A stretch of DNA of 5,786 bases from Dehalococcoidia bacterium (GTDB taxonomy: Bacteria > Chloroflexota > Dehalococcoidia > SAR202 > UBA11138), in assembly GCA_012270625.1 (NCBI GenBank), contig JAAXHZ010000037.1, forward strand, positions 1 to 5,786, read 5' to 3'. This document shows positions 5,688 through 5,786 of this stretch, piece by piece (positions within the stretch are counted from its first letter, which is position 1; every line of letters starts with the position of its first letter). The notes beneath the pieces were generated by a model. The model was not told the DNA's origin, did not search any database, and saw nothing but the letters and a program-made list of their open reading frames with translations. A program made the translations under genes and the position numbers.

Positions 5688-5786
5688 TCACGAGGCAGGC
5701 TCCGTTATCTCCAGGACTTGGTCCACGCTGACGTCCTCGAGCGCCTGACTGCGTCCACTGGGCCAGAGAACTCGGATCTCTTCCAC
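5688..5786 (-). CDS. C-terminus of an ASPIC/UnbV-domain (CRTAC1-like) protein, 5' end outside window
   Basis: The minus strand is open from the window edge to TGA at 5690-5688, giving 32 residues. They read EEIRVLWPSGRSQALEDV followed by VDQVLEITEP. The pattern V-(R)-V-x-WPSG-R-x-Q-x-L-x-x-V-x-x-x-Q-x-L-x-I-x-EP is characteristic of the ASPIC/UnbV domain, which usually closes secreted proteins built from FG-GAP/VCBS beta-propeller repeats. In this family the domain ends at or very near the C-terminus, so the stop is in the expected place. Nothing can be said about the rest of the protein. It is upstream of, and co-directional with, the GGT-like gene but separated by 232 nt holding a likely terminator and a new promoter, so it is probably a separate transcription unit. 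Confidence 0.8.
   Translation of the reverse strand: MEEIRVLWPSGRSQALEDVSVDQVLEITEPAS

Overview
The window looks like a bacterial chromosome segment, moderately GC-rich by eye, with tightly packed genes and short intergenic gaps. The gene content is a DmdA/GcvT-type folate methyltransferase next to a MetF-type reductase, an OFA-like MFS carrier, a gamma-glutamyltransferase-fold hydrolase and an ASPIC/UnbV protein. It resembles free-living, often marine, heterotrophs such as SAR202-type Chloroflexota. That placement is an inference from gene content; no taxonomic marker is present.

Layout. On the + strand, bases 1-2430 carry three co-directional genes with gaps of 23 and 22 nt: the 3' end of an unrecognised gene (1-258), a methylenetetrahydrofolate reductase (282-1166) and a DmdA/GcvT-family methyltransferase (1189-2430). 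Together they suggest a one-carbon module. The methyltransferase would move a methyl group from a substrate (DMSP or another methylated compound) to tetrahydrofolate. MetF would interconvert the resulting 5-methyl-THF with 5,10-methylene-THF. No glycine-cleavage partner genes (gcvH, gcvP) are visible.

A 56-nt gap separates this operon from a convergent minus-strand pair, which reads 5455 to 2487. The first gene encodes a GGT-fold N-terminal-nucleophile enzyme (5455-3815). The second encodes an MFS transporter (3719-2487 as an open frame with a usual start codon). The enzyme keeps the autoprocessing Thr-Thr-His but appears to have lost the residues that define glutamate binding in classical GGT, and it has no visible signal peptide. 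The transporter is probably misread at its 5' end. The conserved first helix lies upstream of any usual in-frame start, while a well-placed ATG with a Shine-Dalgarno-like sequence sits 13 nt after the GGT stop in a frame shifted by one base.

The right end (5456-5687) is a 232-nt intergenic region. It holds a plausible sigma70-type promoter for the GGT-MFS pair, a 13-bp direct repeat bracketing 109 bp, an 11-bp repeat with 22-bp period, and a perfect 10-bp stem-loop. At the edge (5688-5786) is the C-terminus of a minus-strand ASPIC/UnbV-domain protein.
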